DNA of 64,000 nt from an uncultured Bacteroidales bacterium. GTDB lineage: Bacteria; Bacteroidota; Bacteroidia; Bacteroidales; Bacteroidaceae. The position numbers and the translations under genes are program-made. Positions 7,800 through 17,683 of this stretch are shown here, one piece after another. The DNA is taken from assembly GCA_902788865.1 (NCBI GenBank), contig CADALZ010000008.1, positions 1 through 64,000 on the forward strand, given 5' to 3'. Each line of letters starts with the position of its first letter. The stretch's first letter is position 1. The notes under the pieces were generated by a model. It was not told the origin of the DNA and did no database searches. It worked only from the letters and a program-made list of their open reading frames with translations.

Positions 7800-10700
7800 A
7801 TGCGTATGAAAAAGTCAGTTAGTGTGATACTAATGGCACTTGTTGCCATGTTTTATTCCCCATTTTTGCCTATGTTGTCAGCCCAAAGTTACGATGACCT
7901 GTGGAAAGAACTGCAGGCAGCCGAGAAGAAAAGTCTGCCACAGACAGCCATCAAGGTGGCCGATCGTATCTACGAGAAAGCCTTGAAGGAGAAGAATGCT
8001 GGACAGCTGTTCAAGGCCTATCTGACGAAGGCCAGCAAGCAGGAAGAACTGATGCCAGACAGTGCCTACACGCACTATGCGCAGATGGAAGAATGGGTGA
8101 AGCAAGAATCAGATGCCCAGAATAGGGCTGTGCTGCATTCGCTCTTGGCAGAGCGCTATGCTGACTATCTGAGTAGCAATAGCTATGCCCTCTCGCAGCG
8201 CACAGACCTTGTGGATGAGGTGCCAGAGGATTTGCGTGAATGGACGGCCAATCTCTTCATCCAGCAGATAGATGCCCATGCCCAGGCCTCGCTGCAAGAC
8301 GAAGCCCTCTTGCTCCAAACCAAGACGGATAAGTTTGTGCCTCTGGTCATCAAGGGCGAGGGGAGCAAGTATTATGGACACGATCTGTTCCACCTGCTGG
8401 TGAAGCGTGCCTTCAGCGCTTATGAGCAGATGGGTGTGGAAGAAGCCGAAGCGCTAAAGTCGGAGCGCACAGAGACTCTGCTCCAGCGCCTTATGAAGGC
8501 GTATGAGCAGAGCAACGATGATGCCTATATCTTGGCGAAGCTCGACTACTGGAACTGGCACAGTGAGCAGGCTGGAGAAACGGCGCTGACAGAACTTGAC
8601 GAACTAATCATGGCGCATGGACAGAGTGAGCTGTGCGCTGAGGTTTACTTAGTGAAGGCAGAGCGTCTGCAGGCACAAGAGAAGTTTAAGGAAGCAGATG
8701 CAGTGTGTGATGAGGCCATCGCCCGCTACCCCTCATATCGTCGCATAGGTGCCTTGAAGAACTTGAAGCAGCAGCTCTATCAGCCTTACGTGAATGTGGC
8801 TTATCCCAACTATGAGCATCCAGAAGCTGCGCTGAAGTTGCATGTGAATTATAGCAATGTGAAGGGCTTCACCATCTATACCTATGCTACGCCTCTGAGC
8901 AATATTCCTCAGAACTATGAAGCAGACAAGATCGCCTATCGCAATTATACGTTGCTCAGCACAGAGCATGTGGCATTCGCAGAAGCAGACCTCGTGGGTA
9001 AGGAACCTGTAATGCACAAGGACACTGTGCTCACTTTGTCTCCAATCCAGAAGCCTGGCGTGTTCCTCTTGCGCGTAGTGCCCGATGGTGAGAATGCTAT
9101 GGCCAAGATGGACTATCTGGCCACCAGCCGACTGAAGTTGGTTTCTTTGAACTTAGGAAAAGGACAGTACGAATTTACCACCGTCGATGGAAAGACTGGC
9201 CATCCTGTGGAGGGAGTGCAAGTGACCCTGTTCACTGGCTATGGAAATAATAGAAAGCAGATAGCACAGTTCTTCACTGATAAAGAAGGAAAATACATCC
9301 ACCAGCTGCCAACTAATCAGCGTGTGAATGCCTATAGCTTGGCAAAGGGAGACGATCGGGCTTTGGCCTTCCAACATGTGAATCTGAACAGCTATTACCG
9401 TCAGGCAAGTCATGAGGAGCGTGAAGAAATAAAGGCGTTCCTGCTGACGGATAGGTCGCTCTATCGCCCTGGGCAGACCATTTATTTAAAAGGTGTGCTC
9501 TACAACCAGAAGGGTAGGGAAACGCAGGTGAAGACGGACTATCGAGACGAACTGCTGTTGCTGGATGTCAATGGGCAGGAAGTGAATCGCCTGTCTGTGC
9601 GAACCAATGAGTTTGGTTCCTTTGCAGCAGAGATGGTGCTGCCTACAGCCACGCTGAATGGCAACTTCACTTTGCGCCTGCAGCAAAACGGCACATCGAC
9701 CAATGTGCGTGTGGAAGAATACAAGCGACCTACGTTTGAGATAGGCTTAGACCCCATCAAGCAGGCCTATCGCTTGGGCGACGAGGTGGTACTTACTGGC
9801 TATGCAAGGATGCTCAACGGTGTGTCTTTGCAGAACGTCCCTGTGCGCTACACCATCACGCGTCAGGAGCCAGGTTTCTATTGGAGACAACGCCAGCAGA
9901 AGCCGCTGGTGGCAGATAGTGTGATGATAGATGGAGATGGGCAGTTCCGCATCCCGTTGCATCTCCTGAAAGCAGAGAATCAGACAGAAAGAGAATACGT
10001 CTTCCACATCAATGTGGCAGTGACAGATGTCTCTGGCGAGACACAAGAAGCCAATACGTCTGTGATTGTCTCTCCTCGGGCGTATGAGATTTATACAGAA
10101 ATTCCAGGCGAGGTATTGAAAGAAGACACGCTGAAGTATGCGTTCAGTGTGCAGAATAGGCAAGGCGAAGAACAAGTGGTGAAAGTGCGCTACCAACTCT
10201 TCCGCATAGAAAGCAACCAGCCTGAAGAGCGTCGTGAGGTGAAAGTGGAAGAAGGTACGCTGGATGCAGGAGTAGCACATGATTTCTCGTTATGGAAGTC
10301 GCTCCCCTCAGCACGCTATAAGTTGGTCGCTTCCCTGCCTTCTGAAGATAACCTTGAAGAAGCCTGTCGCACAGAAAGCACAGAAGAGTTCATGCTCTAC
10401 TCACGTAGTGATCGGAGATTGGGCACTTTCACCCCGCTTTTCTGTCCTGTGACACAGGCCGAATTCTCAGAAACCAGTGCAGCAAAGATTCTCTTTGGCA
10501 CATCCTACAAGGATGCCTACGTTTTCTTGGACATCTTCTGTGGGGAACAACGCTTGGAGAGCAAGGTGCTGCATCTTTCAGACGAGCTCACTACCCTTGA
10601 GATGCCTTATCAGCAAGCGTATGGTGAAGGCATCACCCTGCTGTTCTTCTTCGTCAAGGACGGAAAGGCGTATTCTCAGGTAGTCACCCTAAACAAGAAG

Positions 10701-13556
10701 TATCCCCAGCGCGGCCTGAAGTTCCAGTGGAACGTGTTCCGTGATAAGCTGCAGCCTGGTCAGCAGGAAGAATGGAAACTTACGATAAAAGATGTGGAAG
10801 GCACTCCAGTCTTGGCAGAGATGCTGGCCTTGATGTACGATGAATCCTTGGACAAAATCTATCATCGTAGTCAGGGCCTGTGGGTGAACTATCCGCGCTA
10901 TTACTACTATGTAGGCAAGCAGATGGAAGGGCAGATGATCAATGCGCTGAGTCTCTACAAGTATCTGCGCAACCAAGATGTGCCTAGCATGCTGGAGTAC
11001 GACCGCTTTATGACGTTCTTCAATCGCTGGTATGGCCAGTCCATCCGTATGTATAGCAGGTCGTTGGGCGCTCCTAGGATGAAGACCATGGGTGTAGCAG
11101 CCATGAACGATGTTGCGGTAGAAGAATCTGCCATCAGTGCCGACTTCGACAGTGCGCCTATGGCAGTGCAAACGGAAGAGGCAGAGGAAGATACAGGGGG
11201 CATGCCTTTGCCAGAAGCAGGCGAAGCCCTGCGCACAAATTTTGCAGAAACAGCCTTCTTCTATCCGCAGCTACATACCAACGAGCAGGGAGAAGTAGTG
11301 ATTGCGTTCACCATTCCAGAAAGCCTCACGCGTTGGAGCTTTGTGGGCTATGCCCATACCAAAGATATGCAGGTGGGCACTGTAGAAGAGAAGGTCACCA
11401 CCTCGAAAGACTTTATGCTGCGTCCTAACATGCCTCGCTTCCTGCGCGTAGGAGATGAGACGCAGATTGCCGCTACCATTCAGAATGTGAGCGAGAAAGA
11501 GGCTAAGGGCGAGGTGCGCTTCATCCTCTTCAACCCTGTGAATGAGCAGGTATATCGCACACAGAAGGCACGCTTCTCTGTGAATGCAGGCCAGACGGGG
11601 AGTGTGAAGTTCAGTTTCCAAGTGCCAGAAGATATCGACCTGATGGGCGTGCGTATGTTGGCAGAAACGGCCGACTTCAGCGATGGAGAGCAGCATGTGT
11701 TGCCTGTTCTGAGCAACAAGCAATATGTGGTAGAAAGTGTGGCGATGCCAATCCGAGGCCATCAGACACGCACCTTCAGCTTGGAAGCATTGTTCAACCA
11801 CCATCATCCCTCAGCCTCACAACGTCGATTGACAGTGGAGTTTACGGGAAATCCTGCATGGTATGCTGTACAAGCGTTACCATCTGTCAGCATGCCACAG
11901 CACGACAATGCCATCGACTGGGCGATTTCCTACTATGTGAATGCCTTGGCCAGTCATATAGCCAACAGCCAGCCACGCATTCAGCAGGTGTTCAATCGCT
12001 GGAAGAATACAGAGGCTGGTAAGGAAACTTTCATCAGTCAGCTGCAGAAGAATGCCGACTTGAAAGAAATCCTCTTGGCAGAATCGCCGTGGGTGCTGGA
12101 GGCACAGAGCGAAGCCGATCAGCGTCAGCGCATAGCCACCTTGTTTGACATCAACCAGATGCGCGATAAGCTCTCCTCTGCCTTAGTGAAGCTGCAAGGC
12201 CTGCAAAACGAAGACGGAGGCTGGAGCTGGTATAAAGGGATGCGCAGCAGTTGGTACACCACCACCTTTATCGTGGAACAACTGGCACGTGTGCCCTTGC
12301 TCACCAAGCAGGCACTGCCAGAGCAGAGTGCGCGCATGCAGCAAGAGGCATTCCGCTACCTGCATGAGGAAGCACTGGACTACTATAAGGAGATTCAGCG
12401 CCTGATGCGCAAGGACAAGAACTATAAGTATGATTACCTCTCCAGCAGCATGATGGACTATCTCTACCTGATAGCCATCACTGGCGAGGAGGTGCCATCG
12501 CAGAACCGTCAGGCTTATACCTTCTTTATGCAACGTGTGCCAAGTAATCTCAAGAACGGCTCCCTCACGTGCAAGGCCATGAGTGCTGTGATTCTGAAGA
12601 AAGACGGGCAGGCAAAGAAAGCAGCCGAGTTTATCGCCTCCTTGAAAGAGCATCTGGTGCAGGAAGACGAGCTTGGTGCTCACTTCGCCTTCTTGGATCA
12701 GCCTTATGCTTGGGGCATGCTGCCTATCCCTACCCACGTAGCTGTGATGGAAGCTTTCGGAGAGTTTGAGGGAAATGAAGCTTTGATCGAAGAGATGAAG
12801 ATTTGGCTGCTCAAGCAGAAGCAGACACACGGATGGAACAATAGCGTGGCTACGGCCGATGCTGTCTATGCCCTGCTTTGCACTGGAGCCGATCTGCTCC
12901 AGAATCAAGGCGACGTACGCATCACTCTGGCAGATGAAGTCCTCGAAACCCTGTCGCCTGCCAAAACCATAGTGCCAGATCTGGGCTATGTGAAGCAGAG
13001 CTATCAGGGGAAGGAGAAGGCTGTCGATGCCCGTGAGGCAGTGGTGGAAAAACGCGATGCAGGCATCGCTTGGGGCGCTGTCTATGCCCAGTATCTCTCT
13101 CCGATGACTGATGTGGTGCAGCAGGGCGCAGAGCTCAACGTAGATCGTAAGTTCTATGTGGAGCGCACGGATGCCAATGGACGCAAGTCGTTGGTGCAGG
13201 TTGGTGACAAGGCCACGCTGAAAGTGGGTGATATGGTGGTATCTCGCATCACCATCTCGCTGGATCGTAGCATGGACTTTGTGCAACTGAAGGACCGCCT
13301 GGTTTCCTGCTTCGAGCCATTGAATGCCCTCTCGGGCTATCGCTGGAACCAAGGCATAGGCTACTATGTAGAGAGTGAAGATGCTGCTACCAACTTCTTC
13401 TTCGATGCCTTAGGTAAGGGTGTATATGTCTTGGAGAGCCGTTATCGCATAGCCAGGGCAGGTAGTTATCAGGTGGGATTGGCAAGCATGCAGTGCGCCT
13501 ATGCCCCAGAGTTTAGCACCCATTCTTCGGGCCTGACCATAGAGGTTGTGGAGTGA
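7800..13556 (+). CDS. Alpha-2-macroglobulin family protein, no thioester
   Basis: A 1918-residue exported protein. It starts MRMKKSVSVILMALVAMFYS and has a signal peptide likely cut after LSAQ; the ATG at 7806 is an alternative start. Residues about 30-330 are helical, with TPR-like content. MG-type beta domains follow, with the diagnostic LLTDRSLYRPGQTIYLKG near 545-562. The A2M segment LTRWSFVGYAHTKDMQVG lies near 1177, then a helical alpha/alpha-barrel domain with NEDGGWSWYKG near 1470. The CxEQ thioester motif of trap-type macroglobulins is absent, as in many Bacteroidetes versions. Family members inhibit proteases or act in envelope surveillance. A role here is inference. No adjacent penicillin-binding protein gene is seen. 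Confidence 0.93.
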   Translation: MRMKKSVSVILMALVAMFYSPFLPMLSAQSYDDLWKELQAAEKKSLPQTAIKVADRIYEKALKEKNAGQLFKAYLTKASKQEELMPDSAYTHYAQMEEWVKQESDAQNRAVLHSLLAERYADYLSSNSYALSQRTDLVDEVPEDLREWTANLFIQQIDAHAQASLQDEALLLQTKTDKFVPLVIKGEGSKYYGHDLFHLLVKRAFSAYEQMGVEEAEALKSERTETLLQRLMKAYEQSNDDAYILAKLDYWNWHSEQAGETALTELDELIMAHGQSELCAEVYLVKAERLQAQEKFKEADAVCDEAIARYPSYRRIGALKNLKQQLYQPYVNVAYPNYEHPEAALKLHVNYSNVKGFTIYTYATPLSNIPQNYEADKIAYRNYTLLSTEHVAFAEADLVGKEPVMHKDTVLTLSPIQKPGVFLLRVVPDGENAMAKMDYLATSRLKLVSLNLGKGQYEFTTVDGKTGHPVEGVQVTLFTGYGNNRKQIAQFFTDKEGKYIHQLPTNQRVNAYSLAKGDDRALAFQHVNLNSYYRQASHEEREEIKAFLLTDRSLYRPGQTIYLKGVLYNQKGRETQVKTDYRDELLLLDVNGQEVNRLSVRTNEFGSFAAEMVLPTATLNGNFTLRLQQNGTSTNVRVEEYKRPTFEIGLDPIKQAYRLGDEVVLTGYARMLNGVSLQNVPVRYTITRQEPGFYWRQRQQKPLVADSVMIDGDGQFRIPLHLLKAENQTEREYVFHINVAVTDVSGETQEANTSVIVSPRAYEIYTEIPGEVLKEDTLKYAFSVQNRQGEEQVVKVRYQLFRIESNQPEERREVKVEEGTLDAGVAHDFSLWKSLPSARYKLVASLPSEDNLEEACRTESTEEFMLYSRSDRRLGTFTPLFCPVTQAEFSETSAAKILFGTSYKDAYVFLDIFCGEQRLESKVLHLSDELTTLEMPYQQAYGEGITLLFFFVKDGKAYSQVVTLNKKYPQRGLKFQWNVFRDKLQPGQQEEWKLTIKDVEGTPVLAEMLALMYDESLDKIYHRSQGLWVNYPRYYYYVGKQMEGQMINALSLYKYLRNQDVPSMLEYDRFMTFFNRWYGQSIRMYSRSLGAPRMKTMGVAAMNDVAVEESAISADFDSAPMAVQTEEAEEDTGGMPLPEAGEALRTNFAETAFFYPQLHTNEQGEVVIAFTIPESLTRWSFVGYAHTKDMQVGTVEEKVTTSKDFMLRPNMPRFLRVGDETQIAATIQNVSEKEAKGEVRFILFNPVNEQVYRTQKARFSVNAGQTGSVKFSFQVPEDIDLMGVRMLAETADFSDGEQHVLPVLSNKQYVVESVAMPIRGHQTRTFSLEALFNHHHPSASQRRLTVEFTGNPAWYAVQALPSVSMPQHDNAIDWAISYYVNALASHIANSQPRIQQVFNRWKNTEAGKETFISQLQKNADLKEILLAESPWVLEAQSEADQRQRIATLFDINQMRDKLSSALVKLQGLQNEDGGWSWYKGMRSSWYTTTFIVEQLARVPLLTKQALPEQSARMQQEAFRYLHEEALDYYKEIQRLMRKDKNYKYDYLSSSMMDYLYLIAITGEEVPSQNRQAYTFFMQRVPSNLKNGSLTCKAMSAVILKKDGQAKKAAEFIASLKEHLVQEDELGAHFAFLDQPYAWGMLPIPTHVAVMEAFGEFEGNEALIEEMKIWLLKQKQTHGWNNSVATADAVYALLCTGADLLQNQGDVRITLADEVLETLSPAKTIVPDLGYVKQSYQGKEKAVDAREAVVEKRDAGIAWGAVYAQYLSPMTDVVQQGAELNVDRKFYVERTDANGRKSLVQVGDKATLKVGDMVVSRITISLDRSMDFVQLKDRLVSCFEPLNALSGYRWNQGIGYYVESEDAATNFFFDALGKGVYVLESRYRIARAGSYQVGLASMQCAYAPEFSTHSSGLTIEVVE

Positions 13557-13603
13557 GAAGAGGACATTTTTTGCTGAAATTAGGGATTTTCAAATAAAAG
13601 CCG

Positions 13604-13611
13604 TACATTTG
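13604..13611 (+). promoter_or_regulatory. -7 promoter element for the DUF1573-meaB-ATPase-DUF4435 operon
   Basis: TACATTTG matches TAnnTTTG exactly and lies 23 nt before the ATG at 13635. No clear -33 TTTG was found. Confidence 0.5.
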
Positions 13612-13634
13612 TGGCTATAAATGACTGAAATGAA

Positions 13635-14708
13635 ATGAGACGCTATATTTTCATCCTCTTCATAATGGCCCTGTGGACGGCGAGTGCGCTTTGCCAACCA
13701 CGCTTTACACCTGCAGCTACTACGGTAGATGTGGGGAAGGTAGAGTGGAAATCATTTAAGAAAATTCAATATACGATTACCAATACGGGCAATGCCCCTT
13801 TGGTGCTTACGGAGGTGGAACCCGATTGCTCTTGTACAGTGGCAGATTGGACACAGGCTCCTATCGCACCAGGAGAGACGGGTACCATAGATCTGACATT
13901 CGAGGCCGAGACACTGGGCCATTTCCAGAAATCGTTGGCTGTGTGGACCAATACAGAGCCACACATCGCCTACCTGAGTTTCAAGGGACAGGTGCTGCCA
14001 GAAGTGAAAGACTATACCACCTCTCATCCTTACCATATAGGTGATATTCTGCTGGATACCACCAGCATAGAGTTCACTGAGGTACACATGGGCGAGATGC
14101 CTAAGTTCCACATGAGCATGGCCAATATGTCGCAGGAAGATTGGGAACCTATCTTGATGCACCTGCCTCCCTATCTCAGCATGATGGCAACGAAGGAGGT
14201 GGTGGCACCAGAGGAGAAGTGTGATGTGGAGCTCACGCTGGATACGCGCTTGCTGCCTGATTATGGCCTGACGCAAGGCGCTGTCTATCTGTCCAGATTT
14301 GCAGGCGACAAGGTGGGGGATGACAATGAGATACCTATTACCATTGTGCTGCTGCCCGACTTCTCTAATCTCACGGAAGAAGAACGCTTCAACCTGCCAC
14401 ATCTCAGCATCTCTACCACAGAACTGGATATGAGCGAAGAATTGGCTGCAAAGAATAAGGCCAGAAAAGACCTTGTCATCACCAATACGGGAAACAGTAC
14501 GCTGAAGATAGGAAAGCTGCAAGTGTTTAATTCGGCTGTCAGTGCCGATATCAAGAGTACGAACATAGCCCCAGGACAAGCGGTGAATCTGCGTGTGACA
14601 GTGAACAAGAAGGCCATGCGCCAGCAAAGGCGACAGATGCGCCTGCTCCTGCTCTGCAACGACCCAGAGAATCCGTTGGTGACAGTGAATATTAAAGTTG
14701 CACCTTAA
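13635..14708 (+). CDS. DUF1573 domain-containing exported protein
   Basis: 357 residues with a signal peptide (MRRYIFILFIMALWTASALC) and then an immunoglobulin-like DUF1573 domain. The diagnostic NTGNAPLVLTEVEPDCSCT lies near residues 51-69, followed by IAPGETGTIDLTF. A second, more divergent copy occurs near the C-terminus (VITNTGNSTLKIGKLQVFN and APGQAVNLRVTV). The Cys after the signal (A-L-C-Q) could be a lipobox but the -3 to -1 residues are a poor match. Such ASPM-SPD-2-Hydin-like proteins are very common in Bacteroidetes envelopes and have no assigned function. It is 15 nt upstream of meaB and probably heads that operon. Confidence 0.88.
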   Translation: MRRYIFILFIMALWTASALCQPRFTPAATTVDVGKVEWKSFKKIQYTITNTGNAPLVLTEVEPDCSCTVADWTQAPIAPGETGTIDLTFEAETLGHFQKSLAVWTNTEPHIAYLSFKGQVLPEVKDYTTSHPYHIGDILLDTTSIEFTEVHMGEMPKFHMSMANMSQEDWEPILMHLPPYLSMMATKEVVAPEEKCDVELTLDTRLLPDYGLTQGAVYLSRFAGDKVGDDNEIPITIVLLPDFSNLTEEERFNLPHLSISTTELDMSEELAAKNKARKDLVITNTGNSTLKIGKLQVFNSAVSADIKSTNIAPGQAVNLRVTVNKKAMRQQRRQMRLLLLCNDPENPLVTVNIKVAP

Positions 14709-14723
14709 CAAAGAATAAAAGAT

Positions 14724-15827
14724 ATGATGGACCATCCTGAAAATAATGAAGAGTATAAAGGCCTGCAGGTGAATGCTGGCGTAGAAGGCGGAGTTGCCAT
14801 AGTCAATCCCTACCGCAAGAAGAACCCTCGTAAGCCACAGCCCACAGTGTCTGAGTTTGTAGAAGGCATCGTGAAGGGCGATATCACCATGCTCAGTCGT
14901 GCAGTGACGTTGGTGGAGAGTGTGAAGCCTGAGCATCAGGTCATAGCGCAGGAAGTCATCGAGAAATGCCTGCCGTATTCAGGAAAATCTGTGCGTGTGG
15001 GCATCAGTGGCGTGCCAGGTGCAGGAAAGAGTACTTCCATCGATGTGTTTGGCACCTATGTCTTAGATAAGAAAGGTGGGAAGCTGGCCGTCTTGGCCAT
15101 CGACCCCAGCAGTGAGCGCACCAAGGGCAGCATCTTGGGAGACAAGACGCGCATGGAGCATCTGGCTGTGCATCCCAAGGCCTTCATCCGTCCCAGTCCT
15201 TCGGCAGGTTCTCTGGGTGGCGTAGCACGCAAGACGCGAGAAACCATCATCCTGTGCGAAGCCGCAGGGTTCGACAAGATATTTGTAGAGACCGTGGGAG
15301 TAGGACAGAGCGAGACAGCCTGCCACTCTATGGTGGACTTCTTCCTCCTTATACAGTTGGCCGGCACAGGCGATGAGCTGCAAGGCATCAAGCGCGGCAT
15401 CATGGAGATGGCTGATGGCATTGTGATCAACAAGGCCGATGGCGATAATGTGGAGCGTGCTAAGTTGGCTGCCAGCCAGTTCCGCACAGCCCTGCACATG
15501 TTCCCTGCTCCAGAGTCGGGCTGGACACCAGAGGTGCACACCTATTCAGGCTTCTACAACATCGGTGTAGATAAGGTCTGGGATATGATCTATCGTTACA
15601 TAGACTTCGTGAAGCTCAACGGATGGTTCGACTATCGTCGTAATGAGCAGAGCAAGTATTGGATGTATGAAAGCATCAACGAGCAACTGCGCAACAGCTT
15701 CTACCAGAACACACTGATAGAGCCTATGCTGGCAGATGAGGAGCGCAGGGTGCTGCAAGGCAAGGTGACCTCGTTTGTGGCAGCCAAGCACTTGCTCGAC
15801 ACCTATTTCGCTGATATGAAGAAATAA
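14724..15827 (+). CDS. meaB: Methylmalonyl-CoA mutase-associated GTPase MeaB
   Basis: 367 residues. The P-loop GVPGAGKST lies near 96-104. The G3 family landmarks AIDPSSERTKGSILGDKTRM and ETVGVGQSE follow, and NKADGDN is the base-recognition NKxD motif. The C-terminal dimerisation arm is present. MeaB is a G3E GTPase that guards adenosylcobalamin-dependent methylmalonyl-CoA mutase, loading intact cofactor and ejecting damaged cofactor. The mutase subunits are not in this window, so the partner is presumably encoded elsewhere. The gene is 15 nt after the DUF1573 gene and 18 nt before the ATPase at 15846, suggesting a four-gene transcript. Both ends look complete. Confidence 0.95.
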   Translation: MMDHPENNEEYKGLQVNAGVEGGVAIVNPYRKKNPRKPQPTVSEFVEGIVKGDITMLSRAVTLVESVKPEHQVIAQEVIEKCLPYSGKSVRVGISGVPGAGKSTSIDVFGTYVLDKKGGKLAVLAIDPSSERTKGSILGDKTRMEHLAVHPKAFIRPSPSAGSLGGVARKTRETIILCEAAGFDKIFVETVGVGQSETACHSMVDFFLLIQLAGTGDELQGIKRGIMEMADGIVINKADGDNVERAKLAASQFRTALHMFPAPESGWTPEVHTYSGFYNIGVDKVWDMIYRYIDFVKLNGWFDYRRNEQSKYWMYESINEQLRNSFYQNTLIEPMLADEERRVLQGKVTSFVAAKHLLDTYFADMKK

Positions 15828-15845
15828 CTTTAAAGCCATAAAGCC

Positions 15846-16667
15846 ATGGAGAAACAAGCCAACTACATCAAACGCATAGAGATCCAGAACCTCTGGAACC
15901 GCTATCGCATTGCTTGGGACCTGCGCCCTGATGTGAATATCTTGGGCGGCATCAATGGAGTGGGGAAGACCACCATCCTGAATCGGTCTATCGCCTATCT
16001 GGAGGAGATTACGGGCCACATGAAGAACGATGTAGAGAAGGGCGTGCGTGTGATTTTCGACGATCCTGAGGCTACATTCATCCCATACGATGTGATTCGC
16101 AGCTACGACCGTCCGTTGGTGCAAGGTGACTTCACGGCTCGCATGGCCGACCCACAGGTACGCTCGGAGCTCGATTGGCAGATTTATCTCTTGCAGCGCA
16201 GGTACCTGAACTATCAGGTGAACATAGGCAATCGTATGATAGAGCTGCTGGGTGGCTCTGACGAAGACCGCCAGAAAGCAGCCACTATTTCTGAGCCTAA
16301 ACGCAGGTTCCAGAAGCTGATAGACGAGCTCTTCAGCTATACCCGCAAGACAATAGACCGTAAGAGCAATGAGATCTACTTCTATCAAGGAGATGAACGC
16401 CTCTCGCCCTACCAGCTCTCGGCAGGTGAGAAGCATGTGCTGGTGATACTGCTCACAGTCTTGGTGCGCGAGGGAGAACACAGTGTGCTCTTCATGGACG
16501 AGCCAGAGGCTTCGCTCCATATAGAGTGGCAGCAGCGCCTCATCAGCATGATCAGAGAACTAAACCCAGATATGCAGCTGATTCTTACTACCCACTCGCC
16601 CGCCGTCATCATGGACGGATGGCTGGATGCCGTGACAGAGGTCAGCGAGATAGCCACAGAGTTATGA
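15846..16667 (+). CDS. Small ABC/SMC-type ATPase (AriA/OLD-like), partner of the DUF4435 protein
   Basis: 273 residues. It has Walker A GGINGVGKTT (34-43), an ABC-type signature LSAGEKHVL (near 192), Walker B VLFMDEPEASLH with D218-E219, the D-loop EASLH and the H-loop TTHSP near 252. This order, without membrane segments, places it among the AAA_15/AAA_21 (OLD/RecF-like) ATPases. The region between Walker A and the signature is short, so it lacks the long coiled-coil arm of SMC proteins. Its stop codon overlaps the start of the DUF4435 gene by 4 nt (ATGA), implying translational coupling. The pairing matches the AriA-AriB layout of PARIS; that function is inference, since similar pairs may have other roles in Bacteroidales. 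Confidence 0.85.
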   Translation: MEKQANYIKRIEIQNLWNRYRIAWDLRPDVNILGGINGVGKTTILNRSIAYLEEITGHMKNDVEKGVRVIFDDPEATFIPYDVIRSYDRPLVQGDFTARMADPQVRSELDWQIYLLQRRYLNYQVNIGNRMIELLGGSDEDRQKAATISEPKRRFQKLIDELFSYTRKTIDRKSNEIYFYQGDERLSPYQLSAGEKHVLVILLTVLVREGEHSVLFMDEPEASLHIEWQQRLISMIRELNPDMQLILTTHSPAVIMDGWLDAVTEVSEIATEL

Positions 16668-17683
16668 GCCTATCGCTTAGAAATAACCTTACCTCCCAGT
16701 ACTTGGAGGCAGCCACAAGGCTGAGCCCCAAGCAGAAGCGTCGTCGCATAGTGGCCTATGTGGAGAGCTACGACGACATCTTCTTCTGGCGCAGCGTGCT
16801 CTCTGAGTTTGAGGATGAAACGCGCTACTTCCGCGTGATGCTGCCCTCCAACTCATCGCTTTCTAAAGGGAAGAAGATGGTGCTTACCAGTTGTCTGCGC
16901 AGTACACAGCTGGGAAAGAACCTCATAGCCTGTGTGGATAGCGACTACGACTATCTGCTGCAAGATTCCACAGACGTCTCCAGAGAGATGAATACCAACC
17001 CTTACATCTTCCAGACCTATGCCTATGCCATAGAGAGCTACCAGTGCTATGCCGAGAATCTGCATGATATCTGCGTGGAATCCACGCTGAACGACCATCA
17101 GGTGTTCGACTTTCCATCCTATATGCGAGAGTACTCGGAGATAGTCTATCCGCTCTTTGTGTGGAACATCCTGCTCTATCGGGCACGCATGAACAATAGC
17201 TTCCCTATGAATGTATTCTGCAATGTCACCATTCCGCCTACCATCGATATCCGCAAACCTAAGTTCAGCTTGGATAGCCTGCGCCTGCAGGTGGAGAAGA
17301 AGATTAGGGAACTGGAGCACAGACTGCCTCAGTATGTAGGTCAGTTAGTCGCAATGGATAAGGAGCTGCAGCAGTTGGGTGTCACCCCGCAAACCACCTA
17401 CCTCTTTATGAAGGGCCACCACATCAAGGAAAACGTGGTGATGAAGCTGGTAAATCCTGTCTGCACGCAGTTGCGTCGTGAACGTGAGGAACAAATCCGT
17501 CGCCTCGCTCAGCATCGCAAGCAGTATGAAAACGAGCTCTCTGGCTATAATCACAGCGCCACACCTGTAGAAGTGGTGATGCGCAAGAACGACAACTACA
17601 AAGACCTCTTCCTCTACGACTGGATTCGTGAGGATATCCACAATTTCCTGCAAGACGCTGAAGAAGGAGCAGACAACAAATGA
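16664..17683 (+). CDS. DUF4435 (TOPRIM-type, AriB-like) protein
   Basis: 339 residues from the ATG at 16664, chosen over longer upstream starts because it overlaps the ATPase stop as ATGA and gives MSLSLRNNLTSQYLEAATRL. Motifs of a TOPRIM fold are visible: an acidic residue after the first strand (IVAYVESYDDIFFW, E34 with D37-D38), and later ACVDSDYD (D92-x-D94), a DxD pair. The C-terminal half is helical and basic. DUF4435 proteins of this kind are the nuclease/effector half of PARIS (class 4 OLD) systems. All acidic residues expected for catalysis appear intact. It is the last gene of the meaB transcript; no terminator is obvious. Confidence 0.85.
   Translation: MSLSLRNNLTSQYLEAATRLSPKQKRRRIVAYVESYDDIFFWRSVLSEFEDETRYFRVMLPSNSSLSKGKKMVLTSCLRSTQLGKNLIACVDSDYDYLLQDSTDVSREMNTNPYIFQTYAYAIESYQCYAENLHDICVESTLNDHQVFDFPSYMREYSEIVYPLFVWNILLYRARMNNSFPMNVFCNVTIPPTIDIRKPKFSLDSLRLQVEKKIRELEHRLPQYVGQLVAMDKELQQLGVTPQTTYLFMKGHHIKENVVMKLVNPVCTQLRREREEQIRRLAQHRKQYENELSGYNHSATPVEVVMRKNDNYKDLFLYDWIREDIHNFLQDAEEGADNK

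Noticed and set aside
12183..13352. 389-codon minus-strand open frame within the macroglobulin gene
   Set aside because: It mirrors the intact 1918-residue coding frame and shows no family motif.
7800..13556. Thioester-containing protease trap
   Set aside because: No CxEQ motif is found in the macroglobulin-like protein, so covalent trapping of proteases is unlikely.
13752..14936. 394-codon minus-strand open frame across the DUF1573 and meaB genes
   Set aside because: It crosses two well supported genes on the other strand and looks like no protein family.
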